From Streptomyces olivochromogenes (GTDB taxonomy: Bacteria; Actinomycetota; Actinomycetes; Streptomycetales; Streptomycetaceae), in NCBI RefSeq assembly GCF_021538895.1, contig NZ_JADDRL010000001.1, positions 62,001 through 126,000 of the forward strand: a stretch of DNA of 64,000 nt, read 5' to 3'. Below, in pieces: positions 42,635-51,255 of the stretch. How positions within the stretch are numbered: the stretch's first letter is position 1; each line of letters starts with the position of its first letter. The position numbers and the translations under genes were made by a program. The notes below the pieces were generated by a model. That model was given only the letters and a program-made list of their open reading frames with translations, was not told the origin of the DNA and did not search any database.

Positions 42635-42787
42635 GGGAACGCTCCTTCGGTGTTGGGATCCGCACGGGCGGACGGTGCCACGCACCATGCCGGGACGGCG
42701 GCCGCGTCCGCAATCGATTAGAAGCCGGGGCCGCAAGGCAGCCGCTAAATCACAGGCACACGCGGACAGCCTGAGGAATCATGAAGC

Positions 42788-43681
42788 ATGCGCCCGGATG
42801 ACTGGCACCTCACCGAAGACCTCGACGACTTTCTCGCCCGTACCCGAGACTTCCTGCACTCGCGCCCCGCGCTGCACACCCTCCATCTGACGGTCACCGA
42901 GACCCTGCGAACACGAGGGATGGACGGGTACGGCCCCGAAGCCCCTCTCTTCGGCCGACTGGAGCAAGGGGGTGAGGTGCGCGCCACCTTCTTCCGTACC
43001 CCGCCGCGCCATCTGAACCTCACGCCCCTCACCCCCGAGCAGGCCGACGCCCTCGCCGCCCGCCTGGCCGGTCTCGGCCACCCTCTCCCCGGTGTCGGCG
43101 CGGACCACGACACCGCCGCCGCCTTCGCCGAGGCATGGCAGCGGCACACGGGCGCGACGCCGACGCTCCACCAGCGGCAGCGTCTGTACCGCCTCGGCAC
43201 GCTCACGCCACCGGAGCCGTTCCCGGAGGGCCGGGGGCGAGTCGCGGGTGAGCAGGACCGCGAGCAACTCATGCTCTGGCGCACGGAGTTCGCCGCCGCC
43301 ATCGGAGAGGCCGCCCTCACGGATGCCGGCTCCTGGGCCGACTCGCACATCGCCTCCCGGGGCGTCACGTTCTGGGAGACCCCGGACGGCACACCCGTCT
43401 CCATGGCCGGCCTGACCTCGATGGTCGCAGGCCAGATCCGGGTGGCGCCCGTCTACACCCCGGCCGACCTGCGCGGCCGCGGATACGCGGGCGCGGCGAC
43501 GGTCGAGGTGAGCCGGGTCGCGCTGGCCGCGGGCGCGGCGGAGGTCCTGCTGTTCACGGACCTGGCCAACTCCACCAGCAATGGCCTCTATCAGCGGATC
43601 GGGTATCGCCCGGTCGCCGACTTCACGGTGTACGACTTCACGCTGCGCGACTTCTCGCGGGCCGACCCGGAAGTCGGCTAG
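42788..43681 (+). CDS. GNAT-family N-acetyltransferase
   Basis: A 297-residue acetyl-CoA-dependent transferase. The GNAT core is at the C-terminal end: IRVAPVYTPADLRGRGYAGA (motif A, with R-G-R-G-Y-A acetyl-CoA loop) and LFTDLANSTSNGLYQRIGYR. The N-terminal half (to about 150) is a variable helical domain seen in similar actinobacterial proteins. The acceptor is unknown. The ATG at 42788 is preceded by GAGGAA. Confidence 0.88.
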   Translation: MRPDDWHLTEDLDDFLARTRDFLHSRPALHTLHLTVTETLRTRGMDGYGPEAPLFGRLEQGGEVRATFFRTPPRHLNLTPLTPEQADALAARLAGLGHPLPGVGADHDTAAAFAEAWQRHTGATPTLHQRQRLYRLGTLTPPEPFPEGRGRVAGEQDREQLMLWRTEFAAAIGEAALTDAGSWADSHIASRGVTFWETPDGTPVSMAGLTSMVAGQIRVAPVYTPADLRGRGYAGAATVEVSRVALAAGAAEVLLFTDLANSTSNGLYQRIGYRPVADFTVYDFTLRDFSRADPEVG

Positions 43682-43716
43682 CGCCGTGCCGCTCGTCTTC
43701 TGAGGCGGACGTCGGC

Positions 43717-44361
43717 TCACGCGCCCGTATGTTGAGTCAGACAGGTGAAGTACACGGTACCGGCCCACTCGGAGCTCTCAGCGAAGCTCAGCACGGCTGC
43801 CCGAGCCGGCAAATCGCACGACGGCACGTCTGTAGAGAACGAACCCTCGCCGTCAGGGTCGTACGCAAGGAGATCCGTGCACTGATAGGCGGGCGCATTC
43901 GCGAGGAGGATCGCATCCTTCGCGCCCCCGCTGTCCGATCCGGTGTACACGAGACAGTACGAGGTGCCCGGGTCGCCGCCGGTGGCAGGGGCCTGGATGA
44001 CACGGACCTGTTCGAGTTGCGGCTGCGCAGCCGCTTTGAGGCTCGGCGATGGACTGACCGAGGAGCCCGATGGGGACGAGGGGTTTGAATCGGCGGTGCC
44101 GGCCTCGGTTGGCCGAACAGGTGCCTGCGCGTCCGTACGACTGCCGTCGTCTGCCGCGAGATGCATCACTCCCGCCACGGCGAAGCCACTGACCACGGCG
44201 ACCGCGACTGCCATGCCGGCCAGCGGAAGCCAGGACCACCGCCCCACCGGATCCGACGCGGGCACGGAGATGATCGGGATGTTGTCGAGCGTGTCGCCGC
44301 TGTGGAAGCGGACCAGATCTTCCTCATCCGGGCGCAGCGGACGCTGCGGACTCTCAGGCAT
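43717..44361 (-). CDS. hypothetical single-span membrane protein
   Basis: A 214-residue protein. A cytosolic N-terminus (about 1-43), one membrane segment (SWLPLAGMAVAVAVVSGFAV) and a Ser/Pro/Thr-rich linker precede a Cys-containing outer domain (SYCLVYTGSDSGGAK, YQCTDLLAY, VPSCDLPA, VYFTCLT). Four cysteines likely form disulfides. It resembles small anti-sigma-type or exported sensor proteins in layout only. Confidence 0.65.
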   Translation of the reverse strand: MPESPQRPLRPDEEDLVRFHSGDTLDNIPIISVPASDPVGRWSWLPLAGMAVAVAVVSGFAVAGVMHLAADDGSRTDAQAPVRPTEAGTADSNPSSPSGSSVSPSPSLKAAAQPQLEQVRVIQAPATGGDPGTSYCLVYTGSDSGGAKDAILLANAPAYQCTDLLAYDPDGEGSFSTDVPSCDLPARAAVLSFAESSEWAGTVYFTCLTQHTGA

Positions 44362-44527
44362 GAACCCCCCAGTGACATGCGTACGAGAGGGGAAGTTATG
44401 CGCTTTGAGCTGCGGCCGTGGGCAAATGGAGGAACTGGCACCAGATATGTGTGAATCAGGCGGCGGCCGCGACAGTCGCCGCCGTGCTGCCGGCGAGATT
44501 CCCGGCCACGCCGTCCACGTGCCGCTG

Positions 44528-45334
44528 TCAGGTCCCGCTTGGTGCCCAGTGTCCCTTCGTGTCCAACTCGAAGAACGGGAGTTGCTGCGATCCGATCACG
44601 CGGAACGGCTGTTTCCCGTCACGGATTCGCAGCGTTCCTTTGCGTTCCCCGCTGGTCCAGTCAAGGTCCAGGTGGAAGCTGCAGTCGCACTTCTCGGTGT
44701 CGACCTGGACCACGATCACTTCCGGTTCGGTTGATGAGATCCGGTACGGGAAGTCGACTGCGGAGCCGTCATATCCGGCGCTCGGCACTGCGCTCGGCTG
44801 GGGAGAGTCCAAGTTCACGTCGAAGCGTCGTTCCGTGATTCCCCCGCAGCCCCAGCCCGCCGGGTGGGGAGAGTACGCAGTGCCTCGGGCCTGCTTTCGT
44901 GCATCCACACCGACCCGGATGGCGTGCAGCACGACACTGTCCGTGGATCTTCCTTGCAGGGTGAGTCGGATGGTGGTCGTATCCGCCGTTACTCCGCCCT
45001 GGCGCGTTGCCCACTTGTGCAGGTCTTCTTCGGTCGGTGAAGGAACCGAGACGCGCGCATTGGAGCTGAAGGCATAGGTCCTGCATCCCGCGTCCTCCGG
45101 CGCGTCCACTTGAGTGGTCAACGTGAACGGTCGTTTCCCTCCGTGCGTCACCACATCCGTGACCACCTTGTTCGTGGCACCTCTGATCGCGTCGACGATC
45201 AGCGGGCTCACACTCGCCACGGCCACCGCTGAGATGAAGCCCGTGATGGCTTTCCAGTGACGACGCCACCAGCTCTGCCGGGGTCCCGGCTGGTGCGTAT
45301 GGGGGAGCCTCCCGGGCGGCTGGCGATGAGACAT
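44528..45334 (-). CDS. hypothetical membrane-anchored protein
   Basis: A 268-residue protein. A Pro/His-rich cytosolic start is followed by one membrane segment (AITGFISAVAVASVSPLIVD, about residues 29-48). The exported domain is beta-rich: RPFTLTTQVDAPEDAGCRTY, TTIRLTLQGRSTDSVVLHAI and EVIVVQVDTEKCDCSFHLDL. Four cysteines could pair. I recognise no family. It stands alone upstream of the 43717-44361 gene by 166 bases. Confidence 0.65.
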   Translation of the reverse strand: MSHRQPPGRLPHTHQPGPRQSWWRRHWKAITGFISAVAVASVSPLIVDAIRGATNKVVTDVVTHGGKRPFTLTTQVDAPEDAGCRTYAFSSNARVSVPSPTEEDLHKWATRQGGVTADTTTIRLTLQGRSTDSVVLHAIRVGVDARKQARGTAYSPHPAGWGCGGITERRFDVNLDSPQPSAVPSAGYDGSAVDFPYRISSTEPEVIVVQVDTEKCDCSFHLDLDWTSGERKGTLRIRDGKQPFRVIGSQQLPFFELDTKGHWAPSGT

Positions 45335-45435
45335 GTCTCTCCTATGGGCGGCCTGCTTCTCCGCGTTTATTGCCCCCTGTAGCTCAACCCTCCGCCCAGT
45401 TCACCCGCATGCACCGGCCGACCGGAGTCGGCGCG

Positions 45436-46035
45436 TCACGCGCGCACGGGTTCGCGGACCTCGCCCGTGCCCAGCGTGATCACGGCCCGGGGCCGCATGG
45501 GGCCCTCACCGCGCCTGGAGAGCAGGACCACCTCCTCGACCGCCGCCGACAGTGCGCCGAGCCGGACGGCACACTCGGCTGCCAGCTGCTTCGGGTCCTG
45601 GGTACGGCCGAGGGAGAGATGCGGGGTGAACCGGCCGCCGCGCCCCTGGCAGAGCGGGAACCGCAGCGCCAGCTCCCGTTGGAGACGGGCCCACGGCGCC
45701 CCGCCCGCCGCGGCCGGATCGAGCCACACGGTCGCGTGGTGCCGGTGCCGGAAGTACCGCACCCCGGCCAGGCGCACCGTGAACGCCGTGTTCTCTGCCG
45801 CCGCGGCGGACAGCAGCGGTACGGCCCGCGCGAACTCCTCCTCCGGCACGAACCCGAACAGCAGATTCACGTGCGGCGGCCATCGTCGGACCTGCGGATC
45901 GTGCTCCCAGCGAATCTCCTGGATCGCTGGCCAAAGGTCCGGCGGCGGCAGCCACGCCACCGCCGTCCGGGCCGTCGGCGCCGCCTCAAGTACGTCCACC
46001 GGCTCGGCCCCGCCGAACACGGGATTCCCGTCCAC
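45436..46035 (-). CDS. 2H-phosphoesterase/2'-5' RNA ligase-like protein
   Basis: A 199-residue protein of the 2H family that handles 2',3'-cyclic phosphates or 2'-5' bonds. The two HxT/S-type motifs are [10 protein letters not shown] and TPHLSLGR. The first has Asn in place of Thr/Ser, which may weaken catalysis or be a subgroup feature. Between them are [20 protein letters not shown] and the ELALRFPLC strand. GTG start at 46035. It is followed on the same strand by no operon partner nearer than 100 bases. Confidence 0.8.
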   Translation of the reverse strand: MDGNPVFGGAEPVDVLEAAPTARTAVAWLPPPDLWPAIQEIRWEHDPQVRRWPPHVNLLFGFVPEEEFARAVPLLSAAAAENTAFTVRLAGVRYFRHRHHATVWLDPAAAGGAPWARLQRELALRFPLCQGRGGRFTPHLSLGRTQDPKQLAAECAVRLGALSAAVEEVVLLSRRGEGPMRPRAVITLGTGEVREPVRA

Positions 46036-46098
46036 ATCACCATCGTCGCAAAATGGGGCCGGAGACCGACCTGGACACTCGCTGACACCCCGTCGGTG

Positions 46099-46479
46099 TC
46101 AGAGACCGGAGCGGGTCTCCTCACACTGCACGCATCGTTCCGCATGCGGTACGGCGAGCATGCGCTCTCTGCCCATCGCGCGGCCGCAGTCCAGGCACAG
46201 CCCGAAGCTGTGGTCGTCGAGGCGATCCAGTGCGGCGAGCGTTCGTGAGAGCGCCACTCCGGCGCGGTCGTGCTGAAGTCGGAGCTGTTCGAGGGAGGTC
46301 GCCTTCGGGCCGACATCGGCCGGGTCCGGCCGACACTCCTCGCGTACGGCCGATATCGCGGAGTCGAGTTCGGACAACTCGCGACGCAGCCCGTCGGCCT
46401 GCGCCGTCAGCGCCAAGCGGGCTGCCTGCTGATCAGCTTCCTGGGCAGTCACTCGTTCAGGGGGTTCGACATCGCTCAC
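46099..46479 (-). CDS. DksA/TraR-family zinc-finger protein
   Basis: A 126-residue protein with an N-terminal helical hairpin (about residues 10-85) and a C4 zinc finger: CLDCGRAMGRERMLAVPHAE leading to RCVQC (Cys-x2-Cys, 17 residues, Cys-x2-Cys). DksA-type proteins enter the RNA polymerase secondary channel and adjust transcription under stress. AGGAG precedes the ATG. The acidic tip residues of true DksA are not obvious, so it may be a TraR-like variant. Confidence 0.87.
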   Translation of the reverse strand: MSDVEPPERVTAQEADQQAARLALTAQADGLRRELSELDSAISAVREECRPDPADVGPKATSLEQLRLQHDRAGVALSRTLAALDRLDDHSFGLCLDCGRAMGRERMLAVPHAERCVQCEETRSGL

Positions 46480-46685
46480 TCCTGGTCGTTGTCCGGTGTC
46501 AGGTCAGCGATCCACTTCACACGCCTACCCCTGCCGACTCCGGCTATCCGGCCCATCACGGGATTCCCGGGAGAAAGGCTTCGGCTCCGTACGTCGATCA
46601 GGAGTAGGTCGCGGTCGGTGTCGCTCAGAGTGACCGGCTCCTCGGGATCCGTGAAAGCGCACGCGAGCCCTCCGACCCACGGCCC

Positions 46686-48002
46686 CTACGAAGGGTGGTC
46701 GGCCGGCGGGAGACGTACGGCAAGCAGGGCGACGTCGTCGGTGCCGTCGGGGGCCAGGCCGGTCAGGAGTTCGTCGCAGAGGATCGCGGGGGTTTCGCGG
46801 GCGAGGGCGGCGGCGTGCTGGCGCAGGCGGGTCAGGCTGCGGTTCATGGGTTCGCCCCGCCGTTCGACGAGCCCGTCGGTGTAGAGCAGGACGGCGGACT
46901 GGTCGGGGAGGGGTTCCGTGGCGCTGGAGCGCGGCACCTCGGTGCTGACGCCGAGCGGAAGACCGTGTCCGCCGTTCAGGTAGTGGGTGTCTCCCTGGTG
47001 GGTGATCAGAAGTGGCGGAAGGTGGCCGGCGCGGGCGTAGTCGAGTTGCCGGGGGCCGCATTCCGGCCCGTGGATGATGGCGTAGATGCAGGTGGCGGTG
47101 GCCTCGGGGTAGAGATTGTGCTGGGCGAGGTCCAGGCGGCGCAGGATCCTGGCCGGTGGTTCCTGTCGGTCGCTGGCGATGCCGCGGAGCATGTTGCGCA
47201 GGTAGCTCATGGTGACGGCGGCCTTGAGGTCGTGTCCGGTGACGTCGCCGATGATCAGTGTGGTGTCGCCCGTGGGCAGCAGGAAGCTGTCGTACCAGTC
47301 GCCGCCCACTTGCGCGGTGGCGTGCGAGGGAACGTAGCGGGCGGCCATGGTCAGGTGGTCGACGACGGGGAGTTCGGGGAGCAGGGAGCGCTGGAGGCGT
47401 TCGGCGATGTGTTCCATCTCCCGGTGCAGTCGTGCGTTGTCGACGGCCAGGCCGATGCGGTGGACGATGTTCTCGATCAGGGGCAGGGAGTCCGCGGCGA
47501 GCGGGGGATGGCTCCCGCAGCGGGAGACGGTGACGGCGCCGAGGACCTCCCGGCGCGCCCGCACGGGGGCGCTGACGGCGCTGGTGGCGTTCTGCTCCGC
47601 GAAGTAGTGGGCCTGGGCCGCGTCCCACTCGTCGGGTTCGGGGCCCGGGTGCAGGTCGGTAAGGGTGAGGAACAGGGGGCCGGCGCCGCGCAGCACGCGG
47701 GCCAGTGGACCGGTGGCGGTGTCCGAGAGGCGCGGCAGCCGGGCCACGTCCTCTCGCAGTTGGCCTCCCGCCGCCGTGCGCATGACGCGGATACGATCGA
47801 TCGCGTTGTCCTCGCTCAGCAGGTCGATGACGCACGAGTCGCCGATGCGGTGGGCGACGATCCGGCACACCCGGCGCAGCCCCTCGGTCGCGTCCATCGT
47901 GCCGGCGAGGGCGGAGTTGATGTCGGCCAAGACCGTCAACCGGTCCAGAGCCTGCTGAAGGATCTCGTCGACGTCGTATTCATCCACCATTTCATCCACC
48001 AT
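46686..48002 (-). CDS. GAF-SpoIIE (PP2C-type) protein phosphatase
   Basis: A 438-residue protein with a GAF sensor (about residues 15-185: LADINSALAGTMDATEGLRR, RVCRIVAHRIGDSCVIDLL, GAVTVSRCG) and a SpoIIE/RsbU phosphatase domain (about 215-435: QVGGDWYDSFLLPTGDTTLI, IGDVTGHDLKA, LLYTDGLVERRG, GTDDVALLAVRLP). The Asp-based metal site is intact. Such enzymes reactivate anti-anti-sigma factors in the sigma-B-like partner switch. The ATG at 48002 suits GGGGA about 9 bases upstream; 48011 is the longer alternative. Confidence 0.92.
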   Translation of the reverse strand: MVDEMVDEYDVDEILQQALDRLTVLADINSALAGTMDATEGLRRVCRIVAHRIGDSCVIDLLSEDNAIDRIRVMRTAAGGQLREDVARLPRLSDTATGPLARVLRGAGPLFLTLTDLHPGPEPDEWDAAQAHYFAEQNATSAVSAPVRARREVLGAVTVSRCGSHPPLAADSLPLIENIVHRIGLAVDNARLHREMEHIAERLQRSLLPELPVVDHLTMAARYVPSHATAQVGGDWYDSFLLPTGDTTLIIGDVTGHDLKAAVTMSYLRNMLRGIASDRQEPPARILRRLDLAQHNLYPEATATCIYAIIHGPECGPRQLDYARAGHLPPLLITHQGDTHYLNGGHGLPLGVSTEVPRSSATEPLPDQSAVLLYTDGLVERRGEPMNRSLTRLRQHAAALARETPAILCDELLTGLAPDGTDDVALLAVRLPPADHPS

Positions 48003-48092
48003 GGGCCACATTCCCCGATTCGCAGGGTGACGGACCGGACCCGTCCGCCGTGGTCACCGACGGGGTCGGTGACCACGGCGGCACGGCACGGG

Positions 48093-48569
48093 TCAGCGCA
48101 GGGCGGCGACGGCCGCCCCAGTACGGACCGTCTCCACCGTGTCGATCTGGTCCCGGGCGCGGTCCAGCAGTTCCTTCAGCAGCGTCTCGTCCAGTTCTCT
48201 GGCCGGAGTGAGCGCCAGCAGTGTCTTCCACAGCAGGGACTTGCCCTCAATGCCCAGGCGCAGCATCTCCAGTTCGATGACGGTGCTCAGCCCGGCGCGC
48301 CGTGTCGCCCGCCCGTTGAGCTTGAGCAGGCGTCCCTTCTCGCCGAGCCACCCGGCGAACACCTTGTGGCGGCGGGCGGGGACGGCGAGCGCGTCCATCA
48401 GGTCGAGGAGGGTCTGCCGATCCTCCGCGATCTCGACCGCCAGTCGGCGCAGTTCACCGCCGTAGGGCGATGAGCGGTGGTGCTCGGCGAGACGATGTGC
48501 GATCAGTCGCCCGGCCGTGGCTCCGGCCAGGTGGTCGTTCAGATAGATCCCGAGAGCTTCCCGGCGCAT
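48093..48569 (-). CDS. helical hypothetical protein (stress neighbourhood)
   Basis: A 158-residue all-helical protein: ALGIYLNDHLAGATAGRLIA, LRRLAVEIAEDRQTLLDLMD, LSTVIELEMLRLGIEGKSLL and RELDETLLKELLDRARDQID. Four long amphipathic helices suggest a ferritin-like or four-helix-bundle fold, but no metal-ligand set stands out. GAGGAGG lies 5 bases before the ATG. It follows the Rieske gene by 18 bases, so the two are likely cotranscribed. Confidence 0.7.
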   Translation of the reverse strand: MRREALGIYLNDHLAGATAGRLIAHRLAEHHRSSPYGGELRRLAVEIAEDRQTLLDLMDALAVPARRHKVFAGWLGEKGRLLKLNGRATRRAGLSTVIELEMLRLGIEGKSLLWKTLLALTPARELDETLLKELLDRARDQIDTVETVRTGAAVAALR

Positions 48570-48587
48570 GGCGACCTCCTCGATCCC

Positions 48588-49487
48588 TCAGGGCTCCGCG
48601 AGCCGGACGTCGACGGCGCCTTCCGGGGTGACCCGGCAGTCGAATCGCGGCTGGGGCGCCGTCGCAGGGCCCTGGACGTTCACGCCGTCGGAGAGCCGGA
48701 ACCGGCTGCCGTGCCATGGGCATTCGATGCAGCCCTCCAGGACCTTGCCCTCATGGAGCGGTCCGTCCATGTGGCTGCACCGGTCGGCCAGGGCGTTCGG
48801 CACGCCGTCCTCGTCCCGCACGACGGCCAGCGCGACCTCATCGACGGTCCGCCGTACGGGCTCGCCCACGGGAAAGTCGTCCAGCGTCCCGATCCGGTGC
48901 CAGCCGGGCTCGACCAGCACGGGGACGGCTTCCGCGTGGTTGACGCCGGCGGCCTGCCGATAGGCGAGGTGGCCGCCGAGCACACCCCCGGCCGTGGCGA
49001 GCGTCAGACCCCCGTAGCCGAGCAGGCGGCCGAGCACGTCGTACCCCTTCGTCCGCGCCGCCAGGGAGGCGGAGTAGGCGGTGACCGCGGCGAGGTTCGC
49101 CGCGGCGTGCACCAGGCCCACGCGGGCCTGTCGGGGGCGCTGCTCGGCCCAGTCCACCCAGCCGGCCAGGGCGGCCGGTCCCGCGGAGACCAGGCCAACG
49201 CCTATGAGTAGGCGTGCGGCGCGGCTCTCGTCGGGGAAGAGGTCGAGGATCGCGGCCGAGCTCCATGAGCCGATGGGCAGTTGCACCAAGGCGGGGTGGA
49301 GTGGGTGGCCGAGCCAAAGACCTCGTAGCGCGTCCCTGCCCTGCCCCAGGGGGAGTGCGCGAACGACCTTGCGTATGGTCCCGGCCATGGCGTCGAGTCG
49401 TGCCTGGCCTTCGAGGGCGTCCATCGCGGCCGCGAGTGCGCCGCTGTGCGGTCCGTGTGTTCCGGTCGTCAATCCCATGAGTTTCAT
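48588..49487 (-). CDS. DUF2231 membrane domain fused to a Rieske [2Fe-2S] domain
   Basis: A 299-residue protein. The first part (about 45-190) is a DUF2231-type membrane domain with HPLHPALVQLPIGSWSSAAI and several hydrophobic helices. The second (about 200-297) is a Rieske domain with CSHMDGPLHEG and CIECPWHGSRF (Cys-x-His, 17 residues, Cys-x2-His). It should pass electrons at the membrane. AAAGGAGGG lies 9 bases before the ATG at 49487. The product may serve the F420 oxidoreductase next door or a stress response. Confidence 0.9.
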   Translation of the reverse strand: MKLMGLTTGTHGPHSGALAAAMDALEGQARLDAMAGTIRKVVRALPLGQGRDALRGLWLGHPLHPALVQLPIGSWSSAAILDLFPDESRAARLLIGVGLVSAGPAALAGWVDWAEQRPRQARVGLVHAAANLAAVTAYSASLAARTKGYDVLGRLLGYGGLTLATAGGVLGGHLAYRQAAGVNHAEAVPVLVEPGWHRIGTLDDFPVGEPVRRTVDEVALAVVRDEDGVPNALADRCSHMDGPLHEGKVLEGCIECPWHGSRFRLSDGVNVQGPATAPQPRFDCRVTPEGAVDVRLAEP

Positions 49488-49537
49488 GAAGGCCGGCCCT
49501 CCTTTGTTGCGTTGGCGGCCCACCCAGGGGCGGGCTT

Positions 49538-50503
49538 TCACAGCTCGCGCAGGGCGGGCAGCAGCGTCTTCTCCGCCCAGTCCAGGTACGGCAGTTGGGA
49601 TGCTCCGCCGACCTGGACGAGGGCTATCTCGGTGAACCCCGCTTCCACGTAGGGGCGCACGGCCTCGGCGAACACCTCCGGGTCGTCCCCGCAGGGGATC
49701 GAGTCGGCCAGGTCCTCCTCGCGTACGTACGCACTGGCGGAGGCGAAGGCCGCGGTCCCGGGGAGCTCGGCGTTCACCTTCCAACCACCGCCGAACCAGC
49801 GGAACTGGTCATGTGCCCGCCGTACGGCTTCGTCCGGATCCGGGTCGTGACAGACCGGCAGCTGCCCCACACGCGGCTTGCCCGTACCCCCGTGCTCGTC
49901 GAAGGCGGTGACGAGGTTCGCGTCCGGCTCGACGGCGATCATCAGGTCGGCGAGACGGCCCGCCAGCGCGCAGGACTGCCGCCCGGAGACCGCCACACCA
50001 ATGGGCGGCGGCCTGTCGGGCAGGTCCCAGAGCTTGGCGGACTCCACGTCGAAGTGCTCGCCACGGTGGTTGACGTAACCGCCGCCGAACAACGCCCGGA
50101 TGATCTCGATCGCCTCGGCGAGCATTTCCTGACGTACGTCGACGGATGGCCAACCGCCGCCCACGACATGCTCGTTGAGGTTCTCGCCGGAGCCCAGCCC
50201 CAACCGGAAGCGGCCGCCGGACAGCAACTGCATCGTCGCCGCCTTCTGTGCCACCACCGCCGGGTGGTAGCGCCTCGTCGGGCAGGTCACGTACGTCATC
50301 AAGGGGATCTGTGAGGTGGCCTGCGCGGCCGCGCCCAGCACGCTCCAGGCGTACGGGGCGTGCCCCTGTTCGTCCAACCATGGAAAGTAGTGGTCGGACG
50401 TCACGGAGAAGTCGAAGCCGGCCTCCTCGGCCCGCACGACATGCGTCACCAGGTCCTGTGGACCGGCTTGCTCGGTCATCATCGTGTATCCGAATCGCAC
50501 CAT
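49538..50503 (-). CDS. F420-dependent LLM-class oxidoreductase (TIGR03557-like)
   Basis: A 321-residue TIM-barrel enzyme of the luciferase-like monooxygenase superfamily. It has VRFGYTMMTEQAGPQDLVTH, AEEAGFDFSVTSDHYFPWLD, LMTYVTCPTRRYHPAVVAQK and GGRFRLGLGSGENLNEHVVG, the pattern of F420-dependent glucose-6-phosphate dehydrogenase-like members. It reduces or oxidises an unknown substrate with F420. It is next to the DUF2231-Rieske gene on the same strand, 50 bases away. Confidence 0.9.
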   Translation of the reverse strand: MVRFGYTMMTEQAGPQDLVTHVVRAEEAGFDFSVTSDHYFPWLDEQGHAPYAWSVLGAAAQATSQIPLMTYVTCPTRRYHPAVVAQKAATMQLLSGGRFRLGLGSGENLNEHVVGGGWPSVDVRQEMLAEAIEIIRALFGGGYVNHRGEHFDVESAKLWDLPDRPPPIGVAVSGRQSCALAGRLADLMIAVEPDANLVTAFDEHGGTGKPRVGQLPVCHDPDPDEAVRRAHDQFRWFGGGWKVNAELPGTAAFASASAYVREEDLADSIPCGDDPEVFAEAVRPYVEAGFTEIALVQVGGASQLPYLDWAEKTLLPALREL

Positions 50504-50693
50504 ATGTCGCGACTACCCGACCGGCTCACAGGGAAACGACAACGGCGGTGAGCCGGCCTCACCCACGTTTCCTCCTGGTGCCCGCGGGGACTCGACGAGC
50601 ATCTTGCCCCGGAGGCGTCATGAACCGTCGCATAAGGGTGCCCGTCAACCGTCGGCCCGCCACTCCCCCCGACCAGGACATCGACCGCAGGAC

Positions 50694-51191
50694 GCCCTCG
50701 GGACGGATGCTGCCGTACTTATCGAGCCGATTTGCCTCGCCGCCGTCCAGGCCGTACGGCAGTCGGTGCTCGACCAGAGCATGGTGCCCCTGGTCATCGG
50801 TCCGTCCGGCGGTGTGCTGGGCGACGGCGGTACGGAGCCGGTCCCCGTGCAGCGGACCTTCGCCGCGGCCCGGTCCGTCGAATTCGACGCGCTGCTGCTG
50901 GCCGGTGCGCCCGCGCCCGCCGCGGACGCCCACGGCAGCCGGGACGCCAAGGCCGCCGGTGGCGGCGCCGCGCCGGTGGACCCGCGGGTCCTGCTGCTCG
51001 TCGGGGAGGCGTACCGCCATGCCAAGGCCATCGGCGGCTGGAACGGTGCCCGGCAGGTGTACGAGGCCCTCGGCATCGCTTCCGACGCGCCGGGCGTGGT
51101 GAGCGGGGACGACGGCACGGCCGCCCTGAGCCTGGTGACCGACCTGCTGGCTCGGCACCGCGTGTGGGACCGTTTCCCGGCGCTCATGTGA
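50694..51191 (+). pseudogene. orphan C-terminal domain of a large catalase
   Basis: This frame reads AAVLIEPICLAAVQAVRQSV, then LDQSMVPLVIGPSGGVLGDG, PVPVQRTFAAARSVEFDALL, DPRVLLLVGEAYRHAKAIGG and LLARHRVWDRFPALM. That is the DJ-1/PfpI-like C-terminal domain of large-subunit (HPII-type) catalases. The catalytic heme domain is absent; upstream sequence is unrelated. The likely explanation is a catalase gene that lost its 5' three quarters. The remaining part could still be translated from an upstream start in the same frame (to 50484), but no good start is seen. Confidence 0.75.
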
Positions 51192-51255
51192 AAGCCGACC
51201 GACCCGGGAAAGCGGTTGAGGCGCGGCGAAACGCGAAGGTCGGGCACACCGACGG

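Noticed and set aside
46525..47868. 447-codon minus-strand frame inside the SpoIIE phosphatase gene
   Set aside because: Translation is Arg/Pro/His-rich, and the neighbouring frame holds intact GAF and phosphatase motifs.
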